A DNA stretch of 64,000 nt from Nephrocerus scutellatus (GCA_947095585.1 OX352761.1:83257919-83321918); one strand, 5' to 3'; counted from the stretch's first letter, positions 1-10,314 are shown. Notes: a model not told the origin generated them from the sequence alone. A program made the numbers and translations.

Positions 1-585
1 CAAGTGCCCTGTGAAATATTGAAGGGACATTTTATAACCCGAATGGCAGCTCATATTTCCCGTATATGCCGTTTTTTCAATTTCGGCCTGTCTAAGAGGT
101 ATTTGATGGAATCCGCTCTTAAGGTCTATGACCGAAAACCATTTATTTTGGCCTAATTGAGATAACACCTCCTTTATCTCAGGAATGTGATATTTGTCCG
201 AAATCGTTACAGCATTCAGTTTGCGGTAATCTGTAACCATTCTGTACTTTTTTCATTTGGTGAGTCGGCTTTTTTAGGCACTATCCATTCAGGCGAATTA
301 TATGGGGACCGTGAAGGTCTAATTATGCCATCATGTAGTAATTGCCTGACCTGCTGTTCTACCTCAAAATTTAGAATAGATTGCGATAACTGAGGTTGTA
401 CGAATATCATCTTTTACAACAGTGGTAAAGGTTAGTTTTTCGTCAGGTTCGGTAAATAGGTTTGGCACATTTCTTATAACATCGTTAATTTTGTTCCTTT
501 GAAGTGTAATTACTGTCATATAGGCGTGTTGTTTAATTCTAATCTTTACCTTGTCTTTAATAACCATGTAACTGTCCTGCGTCAA
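1..585 (-). pseudogene. errantivirus-like pol: start of reverse transcriptase (broken, cut by window edge)
   Basis: Minus-strand Ty3/gypsy pol fragment. From 585 down to 364 one frame encodes the linker before the RT domain. A frameshift near 364-410 passes reading to another frame (410-216) that has the RT entry motif [13 protein letters not shown] followed by WIVPKK. Reading then continues left of 216 through a DYRKLNAVT block and a motif-A-like block (FSVIDLKSGFHQIP), before a second frame break near position 60. The catalytic YxDD motif would lie left of the window. At least two frame breaks mean this copy cannot make a full polyprotein. The motif wording is typical of insect gypsy/17.6/297-type elements (family knowledge); the exact family is not determined. 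Confidence 0.85.
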
Positions 586-760
586 AATTATTGCTGAGAG
601 CTCTTTTTAAAAGGTTGTATAAAAGGGTTATGCATTTGGTAAAGGGTTTGAAACAAAGTGTGCCTTAATGTAATTCTTATTAGATCCGGTAGCTATCAGA
701 ATTTTTAATAATTGCCCGTTCTTCGTTCTCCACTCAAAATAGGGCAGTGAAGAACAATGT
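586..760 (-). pseudogene. retroelement aspartic protease remnant with altered active site
   Basis: On the minus strand, one frame over about 740-650 reads LLKILIATGSNKNYIKAHF, the neighbourhood of a retroelement protease active site. The first residue of the expected Asp-Thr/Ser-Gly triad is Ala here (codon GCT, plus-strand positions 691-693). The protease lies between the gag C-terminal tail (higher coordinates) and the RT (lower coordinates), the normal gypsy order. The frame breaks soon afterwards. With the catalytic Asp absent, this copy should be inactive for polyprotein cleavage. Confidence 0.6.
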
Positions 761-1287
761 AGTTTAAAAAATGTATATCTGTAAAGCCCAAAGTTTCTTT
801 TTCTTAATTCCGGAACTCTTCGTATCCTTCAAAGTAATCTACAAACGGTTGTTCGTTTTGGTCTATTTCTGAGTCAGGTTGCTGTTCGTAACATACAACG
901 TCTTGCTCTTGAGGTTCAATGGGGAAATTTTGATGGTACTTCATAGGTATGGGTTTTTTTATTGTTTTATTTTACCAAACATTGGATTTGGCGCTGGTCT
1001 GTTCATATAGTTTACTCCCTTTAATCGCATGCTTTGGTCTACGTCCATTTGTGCGGGTGTGGATTTCGGTTTCGGCGCGTTAGGAAGTGGTGGTATTGGA
1101 GTATTATTTTGACCTTGATATCGTGGGTAATTCTGATTAAACTGTGGTTGTCTATAAGCGTTTTGATTTGCACGGAAGTTAGGATTTAAATTGTGTGCCC
1201 TGTGAGGGTTTTCGTTTGTGTATTGATTTAAACTGAAGAGTGGTTGGGGTTGGTATGCTAAATGAGGATAAAAATCATGTTTATTTC
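761..1287 (-). pseudogene. gag C-terminal tail of the errantivirus-like element
   Basis: The minus strand encodes a Gln/Asn/Pro-rich stretch at about 1180-975 (it includes QNNTPIPPLPNAPKP). After a stop comes an acidic stretch at about 930-810 (QPDSEIDQNEQPFVDYFEGY). This composition fits the low-complexity C-terminal part of errantivirus Gag just before the protease. I see no CCHC zinc knuckle. Stops and frame changes show decay. The assignment rests on position between recognisable gag and protease blocks. Confidence 0.5.
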
Positions 1288-2190
1288 TCAGAGGATTACC
1301 GTATAGTTCAAGTTTCTATGAGAAGGCGTTTGTGGTTGATTAAGTACTGCACGTTTTGGACCGTTATGCGCGATTGCATATTTGGTACGGTAATTCTGGT
1401 TCTCCAGTTTCAAACATATGTGTAGCACTTGTGGAAGATCTGTAGGTTCTCGTATGGCAATTAACCTTGGTAGATCTCCTTTCAAGCTTCGTAATAACGT
1501 ATCAAGAGCCTTGTCGCGGTATGTTTGTGTTACCAACGATAAGGACTCGCTGCTGATGACATCCATGGACCCTAGCTTATTTAGTATGAGGGAAAGATGA
1601 GCATAAACTTGGCGATAAAATTCTTGCACGGTGTGATTTCCCTTAACTAATGACGAAATTTGATATTCTAATGTGGACAAATCGCGCTTGTCCGCATAGT
1701 GCATTGTAAGGCATCTTGAAATGCACTTCCAATCAAACGGGGTATTATTCTAATACAACATCTGCTTCGCCAACTACATTATTTCTTATAACACTCAAAA
1801 TACCATAATACTTCGGTGTACCTCTAATTGTTTCATACAATTGCACAAAACGATCAACACTTTCTTTCCATTTGTTTCGCCTGGTTGACCTGTAAAGTCT
1901 TAAAGGCTTCGTACCACGTTGGGTATCTTGTCCAGTTCGTTTAGATTTGCACGGATTTCGAGGTTAATAACTTTGTCTGTACCGCTGAAGCCGTCGCCAT
2001 TGGGGTTTATTATTGACTGAACCCATCGTCGACCTCCACTTTGAAGAACACGACTTCCTATGCCGGTTACTAAATTATTTAATGTTTCACTTGTAATTAT
2101 TCCACCAGCATTAGCATTTGGAGGATTTTGTGGGTTCGGAGCAATATCTGGGTTAAGGATTGGTGGTCGGATGAGAGCTGGGTTTGCCAT
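1288..2190 (-). pseudogene. errantivirus-like gag (broken)
   Basis: Two minus-strand ORFs give the body of Gag. The N-terminal piece starts at an ATG at 2190 and ends at 1900. It is Pro/Asn-rich (PPILNPDIAPNPQNPP) and ends IPNVVRSL. The second piece runs 1704-1288 in another frame and has the Gag signature ALDTLLRSLKGDLPRL...REPTDLPQVLHICLKLENQNYR, characteristic of gypsy/17.6/Tirant-type Gag (family knowledge). The 195 bases between them (1705-1899) read only in other frames, so at least one indel separates the halves. In a working element Gag would form the particle shell; this copy could not make it intact. Confidence 0.85.
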
Positions 2191-2840
2191 AATTTGAAAA
2201 TAAATTTAGAAATGGTAATGTTTAATAACTCACTTGTTTTATAAATATTAATTTCTTTAAAATTAATAAATTTATAATGTGGGTGTTTAATAAACTTACT
2301 TATTTTTTGAATATTAATTTATTGAAAATAAATAAATTTAGAGTCGGGGATGTTTAATTTCTTAAGGATTAACAAATTTAAAACCATGGTTGCTTATCAA
2401 GGTTCACTTATCTTGTATATATTAAAAAAAAATTATTAAAAGAAAATAGTGTTTTTCGATTATTACTATACTATTTGGCGAGATAGACCATTGCGGTCCA
2501 AGGCCTAGCTTCTCGCGACCATTTGTGTTGCTTATTTATATTTTTGGACACAAATGGAAGGAACCTACAATTTAAGGCCGGCTCCGATAATAACTATGCA
2601 TGAAAATAAAATTCACTTAATTTTCTCTATCTAATTCTAAGCACTTGTTTCTTACACCAGTGCGGCTCATTGCATCCTGGAGCGGCTGTCAAAATTAGTT
2701 TGACTCCTTTTCCTTTGGTTCCTTGATGGACCAGCTACTGGGTGCCTTTTTTCTTCTCCTAGGTCACTAATACGCATAAATACGCTGTTTAAACACACAA
2801 TTTTATTTTTACCCGTGAATTTACTATTGACTTTTTGCAT
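2191..2840 (-). other. untranslated leader of the errantivirus-like element, with AT-rich tandem repeats
   Basis: Between the primer-binding site and the gag start is about 650 bp without an ORF. Positions ~2216-2410 hold three diverged copies of a ~65 bp AT-rich unit (gtttaataa...cttattt...aataaattta). Repeat-bearing leaders occur in gypsy-group elements, and the gypsy insulator is in its leader, but I see no clustered Su(Hw)-type TGCATA sites: only one, near 2595. Confidence 0.5.
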
Positions 2841-2860
2841 GGGTCCCTGCTCGGGCGCCA
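2841..2860 (-). promoter_or_regulatory. primer-binding site (tRNA 3' end complement)
   Basis: The minus strand reads TGGCGCCCGAGCAGGGAC, a perfect-looking retroelement PBS starting with the invariant TGG. It resembles the lysine-tRNA type of PBS. It lies on the gag-start side of the minus-strand element, as expected, so the 5' LTR must begin at 2861 and extend to the right. Confidence 0.8.
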
Positions 2861-3330
2861 CTAAGATTTGTTTTAAAAAAAAATTTATTTAACTAATGAC
2901 TTAACACACAGAACTTAACTCTATAAACTTTACTAAGCAACAGAGCAATGAAATAACTTACGAACTAATATTTATAATAATATAAAATGCCAATGCGAGG
3001 TGGGAACGAATGCGCTGCGGATGAACCAAGACGCTAGGTCAGCAAATTACTTTGGATTCGATGTTGGGCTACCTGTTGTGCCAGGTGAATTATGCTGGAT
3101 GTGCATCAAGCATTTGCATGCGCGTGTAGCTCGAATGACTTCTGGGGTAGTAACTGGATTTATATTGAAGGTCACAACGCTGCTCATGTTTGGGTATCGT
3201 TTGTTAACTTATACTATCCCTATGCTTCACTCTTATTTTAAATATTCCAGTAACGGGGTTAAATAAACTACGGAAACACTGTCGGTTCTCTTAAATTTGA
3301 AAACGTAGCTTATAGTAGCGATAGTTGACT
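2861..3330 (-). repeat. probable 5' LTR of the errantivirus-like element (right boundary unresolved)
   Basis: Sequence directly behind the PBS should be the LTR. It holds AT-rich minus-strand TATA-like sequence near 2965-2990 and no supportable gene. The second LTR is outside the window, so the outer boundary cannot be set by comparison; 3330 is a guess. The 88-codon plus-strand ORF at 3000-3266 does not start with ATG and matches nothing I recognise. Confidence 0.3.
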
Positions 3331-3557
3331 TATAATTCTGCTTTATATGCATTTTTAGTACATAATGTCCAAATAACCTGAAATTAATTTGGTGGTTAGT
3401 GGACAACATCGGGGGATCCGCAAACTTTTTAAATATAAGTAAAATAACTGTGGCACTTTTTTAATATTATGAAAGTTAAAAAAATGCCAATAAACCAATT
3501 GGTAGCGATTAATACGTCCTGAGTGAAATATGAGTAAAGCTAGTAAATAAAAAAAAA
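3331..3557. other. AT-rich sequence, nothing recognised
   Basis: No ORF, RNA gene or known element end is visible. It separates the LTR-like region from the first copy of the dispersed repeat family. Confidence 0.4.
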
Positions 3558-3987
3558 CAACCCATAAAAATTAAAATTTTTCATGTAAATTCTCTAATAG
3601 GGGATACATATGTGTGCAAAGTTTGAACCGGGTCAATTTGGAAAAAATTAAAATTAGAGCACATGTGTATAAAAAATATTTGTATGGGAAAAAAATTCAA
3701 ATCAAAAACTCAAAAATTTTTACAAAAAGTTCGGTCTATCGGAGATACACATATGCTTAAAATATAAAGTAAATCGGGCAAATTTAAAAAAAAAAATTAT
3801 GGTCCCGCCCCCGGGTCTCAGCACCCATTCGCTCCAAAAATTTTACAAAATTTTTGTCCATCGGGATAAACATATGTTTAAAATTTGAAGAAAATCGAAA
3901 AAAAATTTACAAAAAGTGTTGTCTATCGGAGATATAAAATTAGGAAAAATTCTGGTTAATATTTTTTAAAAAAATTTATGGAGCCCC

Positions 3988-3996
3988 ATGACCCTG
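3988..3996 (+). repeat. target-site duplication, left copy (atgaccctg)
   Basis: The nine bases at 3988-3996 recur exactly at 5249-5257, bracketing the LINE fragment. Outside both copies the sequence is the dispersed repeat (gagcccc...ctcggggtctcc), so removing the LINE and one copy leaves a continuous repeat. Confidence 0.8.
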
Positions 3997-5248
3997 TACT
4001 TGCCAGAATCATCCCTTTCGCCGAAAATATCATTGGCGACTATCAATGTGGTTTTCGTCCCAACCGATCGACCACTGACCAATGCTTTACCATGAGGATG
4101 ATCTTGGAAAAATGTTGGGAGTACAACATAACCATACATCAACTGTATATAGACTTCAGACAGGCATATGACAGCATCAACCGCGAAAACCTATGGGCCG
4201 CACTCATATGTCTAGGAATTCCAGAGAAACTAGTCTCACTGTGCAAATTAACAACCTCTGGGTCTGTATGTAGAATCGTAATTGAGGGAGCTGTGTCAGA
4301 CTCCTTTGAAATAACATCTGGTGTTCGTCAGGGAGATGCACTCGCGCCTGTGCTGTTCAATTTGGCGCTTGAGTACGTAATCAGAAAAAGCAACATTGAA
4401 ACGTCGCGCTGTATATTTCATAAATCAGACCAAATTCTTGGATATGCAGATGATATCGTGCTTCTTGGCCGAAGACCTAGCGATATCAAGGACAGTTTCA
4501 TACAGCTCGATCGCTGCGCAAGAAGACTTGGTCTGGAGGTGAACAGCAACAAAACAAAATTTCTATCAACACCCAGGAGCATCTCCATGGCAAATCTCGG
4601 AACTGGCGACCATAACTTTGATAGCGTCGTAAACTTTAAATACCTCGGGTCAGTTATAACATCGTCGAATGATATGCAGGCAGAAATAAAAGCCCGAATC
4701 GCTGCCCGACAACGAGTTTTCTATACCCAATCAAAATTATTGCGATCTAAACATCTGTCGCAGTCGTGCAACCTCGCACTTTATAAAGCACTCGTAAGAC
4801 CTGTGCTGACTTTCGGAAGCGAGAGCTGGACCATGACCACTAGCGATTGTAGATTGTTATCTACCTTCGAAAGAAAAATCATTCGCTCAATCTTTGGTCC
4901 AATTAAAGTCGCGGACAACGAATACCGGATTCGTATGAACCATGAGATAAGGCAGCTTCTTGGAGGCTGTGATATTATCGGATTCATTAAATCCAATCGA
5001 GTTAGATGGCTTGGCCACGTCACACGGTCCCCACAACAACGAATGACCAATAAAGTGTTCCATCAACAACCAGCCGGTGTGCGTCGTAGAGGAAGACCCC
5101 GACTACGCTGGCGTGACGACGTCGAACAAGATCTACATGCATTAGGATGTCGAAACTGGAAGACGAGAGCGTTGGACCGAGACGGATGGAGGGCCTTAGT
5201 GCGGGCGGCAAAATCCCTACGTGGGATGTGAAAGCCAGAGAGAGAGAA
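3997..5248 (+). mobile_element. 5'-truncated LINE (non-LTR retrotransposon), reverse transcriptase C-terminal part
   Basis: An open frame of ~410 codons ends with TGA at 5229-5231. It shows RT motifs in order: CGFRPNRSTTDQ, motif A LYIDFRQAYDSIN, motif B SGVRQGDALAPVLFN, catalytic YADD at about residue 156 of the frame, then KYLGSVITS. A C-terminal tail RVRWLGHVTR...GRPRLRWRDDVEQDL...NWKTRALDRDGWR follows. This tail is typical of insect LINE proteins of RTE/Proto2-like type (clade tentative). The endonuclease and N-terminal RT are missing. The ATG at 3978 is host repeat, not LINE: LINE sequence starts after the duplication at 3997. The 3' end is a gagagagaga tail without poly(A). The uninterrupted frame plus an exact target-site duplication indicates a fairly recent insertion, dead on arrival by truncation. 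Confidence 0.9.
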
Positions 5249-5257
5249 ATGACCCTG
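5249..5257 (+). repeat. target-site duplication, right copy (atgaccctg)
   Basis: Partner of 3988-3996. The dispersed-repeat sub-unit resumes directly after it with gagctcggggtctcc. Confidence 0.8.
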
Positions 5258-6009
5258 GAGCTCGGGGTCTCCAATATTTTTACAAAAAGTGTTGTCCATG
5301 GAGATACACACGTATAGACAATTTGAAGAAAATCGGTTTTATTTTTTTTAAATTTGTTGGGGTCCCATGACCCTGTAACCCGGGGTCTCCAAAATTTTTA
5401 CAAAAAGTGTTGTCCATCGGAGATACATACTTCTATAAAATTTGAAGAAAATCAGGTTAATTTTTTTAAAAAAAATTATGGGGCCCACGACTCTGGAGCC
5501 CGGGCAAGCGAAATTAAAAATTGAAATTTTTCTTGTAAATTCTCTGAGAGATTTGATTTTTTGGTGAATTCCCTATTTGGTGGTGAAAACAAAGCAGCCA
5601 CAGCGCACGGTTATTACGACGTACAGACATCGACGTACGAAGTACCATTAAAATTATTTCTTTTGAGTTGCGTTAAGCTGTAAAGCAGTTGAGTGCGTAA
5701 CCAGTTCTTCATATACTCGTATCTCGTAATATTGTACAAAACACAAATTCTCTATGCTCTCTGCTCTCTGCTACAAAACAACAACAAAACAACCCCAATC
5801 GTAAGTTCAAGCAGCGCTGCCTACACGCGCCACTCATCAGCGCACACAGAACACAGTCATTATAGTATGTTGAGCTCTGAAAAAAAAATGGAAAACTTGT
5901 ATAGGAGCCCCCCGATCCCGCAGCCCGATCTTTCTGAAATTTTAATAGAAAGTGTTGTCACCGGAAATATAAATGTGTGCAAAATTTTCTATATGTGTTT
6001 TGTGTCTTC

Positions 6010-6205
6010 AAAGCGAATGTTTCCATAATCTGTTGATGTTGGGCTGCCGAATCGATATCGCGTAAATTTTTTGAGTTATGGCATCGCTGAAAACTATTTC
6101 TTTTGCCTTTTCCCAGTTTAGGTAAGATTCACTTAGAAGCTTAGCTCTCATGCTGGATTCACTAACACCACACACTAAGTTCCAGACAGTGAAATGTCTT
6201 AAAGC
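6010..6205 (-). pseudogene. Ty3/gypsy-type gag fragment
   Basis: One minus-strand frame of ~65 codons reads FTVWNLVCGVSESSMRAKLL, then NWEKAKEIV. It matches the Gag stretch of K02A2.6/mag-like gypsy elements (L..LVCGL....I...LL....LTLEKA) from family knowledge. It is an isolated piece embedded in the dispersed repeat. It is not the gag of the pol at 6.95-9.7 kb, because it lies on the wrong (integrase) side of it. Flanking bases 6206-6430 show no further recognisable coding. Confidence 0.55.
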
Positions 6206-6690
6206 TGCACAGTGCTGCCAGAAACTATTTTTATTATATCAGAAAATATTATTTTTTTCGGCTCTTCTGGTGCTGTTAGCGAGGACAAAATTTCATATGC
6301 GATTGGCCCTATTTGTGTTAAGATAGTAAAGCGGAACTTCTCACCTCGCCATATGGAATGTTGTAATTCAGTCTAAATACTGAATTAGCTTAAAAGAAGT
6401 TTCATGAAAAAACTCTATTTTATAGGGTTAATTAATTAGGGATCTCATAACGTATAAAATTTGAAGAAAATCGAGTAAATTTTATAAAATATTTGCATGG
6501 GAGCCCCCCGACCCCGTGGCCCGACGGGCCTCAAATTTTAATAGAAAATCCGGAAATACACATGTGTGCAAAATTTCAATAAAGTTGGGCTTTGGGTAGT
6601 GGGTTAAAAATTGATCGCAAGATTCAGCGACTGCCGACCGACCGACATCCGTGCCACGGGCAAGTGAAGTTAATATAGAGAATTTTAAAA

Positions 6691-6949
6691 TAAATTATCA
6701 TGTACAATCATGTTTCCACACACAAACCGGAGAAACCGCACAAATATAGTCATTTTTGACCAGTTCATGTTGATTTAAACTTTAAGTACGTTATATTTCA
6801 AATTTTCTAATTCAGCCTAAAAGTATGCAACACTTAATTCTAATGTTAGCGGTTATTTTTGGACGAGCATGTACATTGCGATTTATCTTGGGATTCGTTT
6901 TCCATTATCTACTAACTACTTTTCGTAACATTAGCCTCAACTTAATTCT
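6691..6949. other. AT-rich sequence, nothing recognised (may include LTR of the pol to its right)
   Basis: It lies between the end of the dispersed repeat and the C-terminal end of the minus-strand integrase. A 3' LTR would be expected here, but without a second LTR to compare it cannot be delimited. The plus-strand 94-codon frame at 6825-7109 is antisense to the integrase tail and not a gene. Confidence 0.3.
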
Positions 6950-7664
6950 GTTTGTCCCGAACAGATTCAGCACTCGTTCTGTTATTGTACCTTGTCAATC
7001 TGTCAATGTGAACAACTTTCATTTTACATCTGGGGCTTTGTTGAATTCGGTATACTTCATAATTTATCCTCTTAATGATCTTGTAAGAACCTTCCTAACT
7101 TTGCTCTAGTTTTGGAGATTTACTTTTTCTTCTTTTGGGATTGTGGAGCCAGACCAAATCTCCTTCCTGAAATCCTCAACAGTTTGCAAGCAGGTCATAT
7201 CGCGTTTTCATCCGGTTGCTGGTATCCACTATGTTGCTCCTTACTGCAGCATGAACAGCGATCATCCTCTGTCTTATATCACCGTAGTTCCCCTTTGTTG
7301 TCGGCTCTATTGGTGGTGATCCAAATTTAATGTCGCAGGGTAGGCGAAGTTCTCTGCCAAATACAACCATTGCTGGTGAGTTCTTAGTCGTGTTGTGGAC
7401 AGGGCTACGATAACCCATTAAAAACAACGGTATACAACGATCCCATTCATCTTGGTTGGCTTTAACTTCTTTTCGCAGATGCTCTTCGAGCGTTCTGTTG
7501 AACTTTTCAACCATTCCGTCTGACTGTGGATGTAACGGATTATTCCTCGTTTTCTTAATGTTGAGTACTTGGCACAGCTTTTGAGAGACTAGCGATTCAA
7601 AATTCCGCCCTTGATCAGAATGTAGTTCCAGTGGTACTCCAAATTTGCATATCCTATTGTCCAC
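6950..7664 (-). pseudogene. Ty3/gypsy integrase core and C-terminal domain (broken)
   Basis: The frame 7664-7176 contains the second catalytic Asp in LELHSDQGRNF and, exactly 35 residues later, Glu in GMVEKFNRTLEEH: the D-x35-E spacing of retroviral-type integrases. The first core Asp lies to the right in another frame (VAMDIA, near 7800). Downstream (7110-6950, other frames) are remnants of the GPY/F C-terminal domain ending KVVHIDRLTRYN. Integrase would insert the cDNA copy into host DNA. Frame breaks on both sides make this a dead copy. Confidence 0.9.
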
Positions 7665-7769
7665 GAATGCACTAGCAACGTGCTAGCTTCCTGGTTAGCG
7701 ATTGGATATGCCTCTGCTCATTTGCTGAAGTAATCAATGCACACGAGTATATAGCGGTTTCCGTCTCTT

Positions 7770-8179
7770 CTTGCTGGGAATGGACTATGCTAGCTATGTC
7801 CATTGCCACCCGCACAAATTGCGCGCCAACATTGTACTGTTGCATTTTTCCTATTGTTTTTGGTGGCGGACCTTTACTTGCTGCGCATATGTCACATGTT
7901 CGACACCTCTCTGCGGTAATTCCTGGCTTTATCTAGCGTCTTGATAACGCCCAAATGTGCTTCTGATGTCTCACTATGTAATTCATGCAGAACTTTTTTG
8001 ATTCGGTTTGCTGGTAGCACAATCTGTGATTGTTGGCATTGATCATCAGCCGATCCCATTGCCTTACCAGTAGTCCATCTTCCAATCTCAATGACTGCCG
8101 TTGAGCCCAGTAACTTTTTACTGTAGGACTTGCTGTTGCAATCTCGTGCCACTACGGTTTTTGTCCTTGCTCCATCCAT
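7770..8179 (-). pseudogene. Ty3/gypsy integrase zinc-binding domain
   Basis: The frame 8179-7892 gives VLHELHSETSEAHLGVIKTL, holding the histidine half of the HHCC finger. After a frameshift near 7892 the cysteine half follows as RTCDICAASKGPPPKT in another frame. Right of it (8180-8327) the sequence is the RNase H-integrase spacer without a usable frame. Confidence 0.7.
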
Positions 8180-8327
8180 TGAAATATTTGAGCAATCGAA
8201 TCATTGCGCACTTGTTCCTCCTTAGCTGCTCTTTTGTCCAGCAATCTTAAACCTATAGTCCTATTTGTGCAACTACTTCAGAGCACTTCTTGTTTTCTGA
8301 CATTGTGCAGTATTTCCATTGGGGTGC

Positions 8328-8567
8328 TCAAGGTCTTTTGGATAACCCATCGGCATTATTGTGCAGCATTGCTGTTCGATGCTTTGTTCTGAATGTGTAT
8401 GCCTGGAGTCGTTCGATTCGTCCGGCCACTTGACCTTCTGGTTCCCTGAACTGCATTAACCACTTAAGAGCTGCATGGTCAGTTCGAAGAAGAAATTCCT
8501 GCCCGTATAGGTACTTGTGAAAGTGTTTGACGCTATCAACAACAGCTAGCAGTTTCCTTCGCGTCAC
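8328..8567 (-). pseudogene. Ty3/gypsy RNase H domain
   Basis: The minus-strand frame reads TRRKLLAVVDSVKHFHKYLYG, then FLLRTDHAALKWLM and NNADGLSKRP, the standard Ty3/gypsy RNase H series (the TDH and NADxLSR motifs are seen). The N-terminal part of the domain (8568-8699) is in other frames. Confidence 0.85.
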
Positions 8568-8699
8568 GTTCTACTCGGGCTTAGAAAGCGTAGGGCTGTG
8601 GTACGCTATTACACGCTCCTTTCTTTCTGGATTTTACGATAGAACCGCTCCTATTCTCGCATTGCTCGCGTCAGTGTCCAGGATAAAGAGTTCTTCTGC

Positions 8700-9430
8700 C
8701 TATGTCGAAATTGGATAACTGCACAGCTTTCCCTTCAGCAATTCGAATGATTTTTGCTCGCTTGACCATTGGAACTTTCGGTTCTTCTCAGTAAGGCGAT
8801 TAAGACTTCGTGCAACATCTGCGAAGTTAGGCACAAACCGACGATTGTAGGAGCATAGCCCCAGAAAACGTTGCAGCTCGTGTAAATTCTTTGGTACCGG
8901 CCTTTCGTTAACAGATTCCATTTTCTTGGGATCAGTGCATACTCTTTGACTGGATACAATGTGGTCCAAATAATTCACTTCATTTTTGAAAAGGCTACAT
9001 TTCCGCGGACTCAACTTTAATCCTGCAGCTTTAATGGTTTTCAAACTTACCGAAGATTATCCACGTGCTCGTTAAATGTGCGACCAAAAATAATGAAATC
9101 ATCCAAATACACTAGACATGTATTCCAGCTAAGTCCTCGCAAAACATATTCCATTAACCGCTGGAATATAGCTGGAGCGTTGCATAAGCCAAACGGCATT
9201 TCAGAAAATTGATACAAGCCGTTTCCCGCAGTAAATGCTATCTTCTCCTTGTCGGCATCATGAATTGCTATCTGCCAGTATCTGCTTTTGAGATCCAATG
9301 TATCGAAGATTCTATCCTTCTTGGTGACATCGTTCAGTTTCCGATAGTCCACACAAAATCTCGTTGAACCATCATTCTTTTGAACAAGTACCACAGGTGA
9401 GCTCCATGGGCTTTTAGACTTCTCAATGAT
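8700..9430 (-). pseudogene. Ty3/gypsy reverse transcriptase (palm to connection), frameshifted and internally deleted
   Basis: The frame 9394-9047 carries FCVDYRKLNDVT, TLDLKSRYWQ (motif A Asp kept), FSEMPFGLCNAPAIFQRLM and the catalytic YLDD in LVYLDDFIIFG. The next frame, 9044-8700, continues with LKLSPRKCSLF, RFLGLCSYNRRFV and a connection domain, so a small indel sits at about 9044-9047. Between DVTKKD and IFDTLDLK roughly 17 residues normally present in the family are missing: an in-frame deletion in the fingers/palm. The element would have copied its RNA into DNA; it is now inactive. Clade below Ty3/gypsy is not resolved. Confidence 0.9.
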
Positions 9431-9700
9431 TCCATCTCGTTCTATCTTCTTGACCAGAGTTTCTGCCTCTTGTTTTTTAGCAAATGGTAATCGTCTTGGA
9501 CCTGTCGAATTTGAGTAGCTTTTCCTGTATCGACTCGATGCCGCACTATGTTGGTTTTACCCATGTGGTTGTCGCTGACAGCAAAAACTTCGGCAAGTTG
9601 CTCTAGCGCCTTTTCTGCTGCTTGTCGCTGTGCTGCTGGAAGATGTTTATATAGCGAACGAATTATCTGTTTCCTTTTCAGATCTAGTGGCATGTTCTTT
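9431..9700 (-). pseudogene. Ty3/gypsy pol, region between protease and reverse transcriptase
   Basis: The frame 9693-9442 gives LDLKRKQIIRSLYKHLPAAQ, then RQAAEKALEQLAEVFAVSDN and TNIVRHRVDTG. This is the usual lead-in to gypsy RT, where the family reads H.IDTG before the polymerase. No protease active site is visible to the right before the dispersed repeat begins at ~9770, so the element is truncated there. Confidence 0.75.
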
Positions 9701-9769
9701 ACTTTTACAGGCTGACAGTTTGCGATACAGCTTACTCCTGAGTCTTGTCAATGACTGTTGCTTCTTTTA

Positions 9770-10135
9770 TGACGTTCGGTGATGGGCTAACATTCCCATA
9801 CAAATACTTTACAAAATTTACCCGATTTTCTTCAAATTTTATATACATGTGTATTTCCGATGGACAACACTTTTGTAAAAAATTTAGAGACCCCGGGCCC
9901 GGGTTCGTGGGGCCCCATACAAATTTTTTAAAAAAATTTACCCGATTTTATTCAAATTATATAAACATGCGTATCTCCGCTGGACAAAACTTTCGAGATG
10001 TTGGAGATCCCGGCCTCCGGGAAATTTAAAAAAAATTTAACCCGATTTTCTTCAAATTTAATATACGTGTGTATCTCCGTTGCATAACACTTTCTATCTA
10101 TTAGAGAATTTACATGAAATATTTAAATTTTTAAA
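9770..10135 (-). repeat. dispersed modular repeat family, partial copy (inverted)
   Basis: It contains cccatacaaat, cccgattttcttcaaattt, catgtgtatttccgatggac and acacttttgtaaaa sub-units three times, each ~115-120 bp. It ends with ctattagagaatttacatg, the inverted version of the left end seen at 3558. The LINE-like plus-strand ORFs here are chance. Confidence 0.7.
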
Positions 10136-10314
10136 CTTTGAACGAAATTTGTTGCTGTTAATCTCATTGGCTGTTTCAGCCAATACCTTGTGCTTTTCTT
10201 CAGAATTTACTCTGTCGGTACTTTTGCACTCTAGTACGAGTATATATTTTTTTGTGATATTTTCTAACAAAATTTCAATTTCTTCACTGGAAAAATGCAT
10301 GCTTCTCATTTAAT
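10136..10314. other. short unclassified segment between two repeat copies
   Basis: AT-rich, no ATG-started gene that I recognise on either strand. Confidence 0.3.

Larger units (their letters stand above)
3558..6690 (+). repeat. large copy of a dispersed modular repeat family (host for nested insertions)
   Basis: It begins with the family end signature acaacccataaaaattaaaa, then tgtaaattctctaatag. It proceeds through sub-units of ~118-125 bp that repeat cggagatacacatgtgta, then tttgaagaaaatcggg, then gggagccccacgaccc. It ends near 6640-6690 with a gaccgaccgac tetranucleotide and cacgggcaagtgaagttaat before atagagaattt. The inner module at ~5570-5870 contains gcagcgctgcctacacgcgc and cgcacacagaacacagtca; the same module recurs at 21.57-21.9 kb (inverted) and 32.2-32.7 kb. 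No transposase is visible. Nested inside are a LINE (3997-5248) and a gag fragment (6018-6205). This is probably a non-autonomous mobile family; the class is unknown. Confidence 0.7.

Noticed and set aside
4781..5311. Minus-strand frames of 60-89 codons
   Set aside because: Shadows of the LINE RT on the plus strand.
6825..7330. Plus-strand frames of 94 and 72 codons
   Set aside because: Antisense to the gypsy integrase; no own support.
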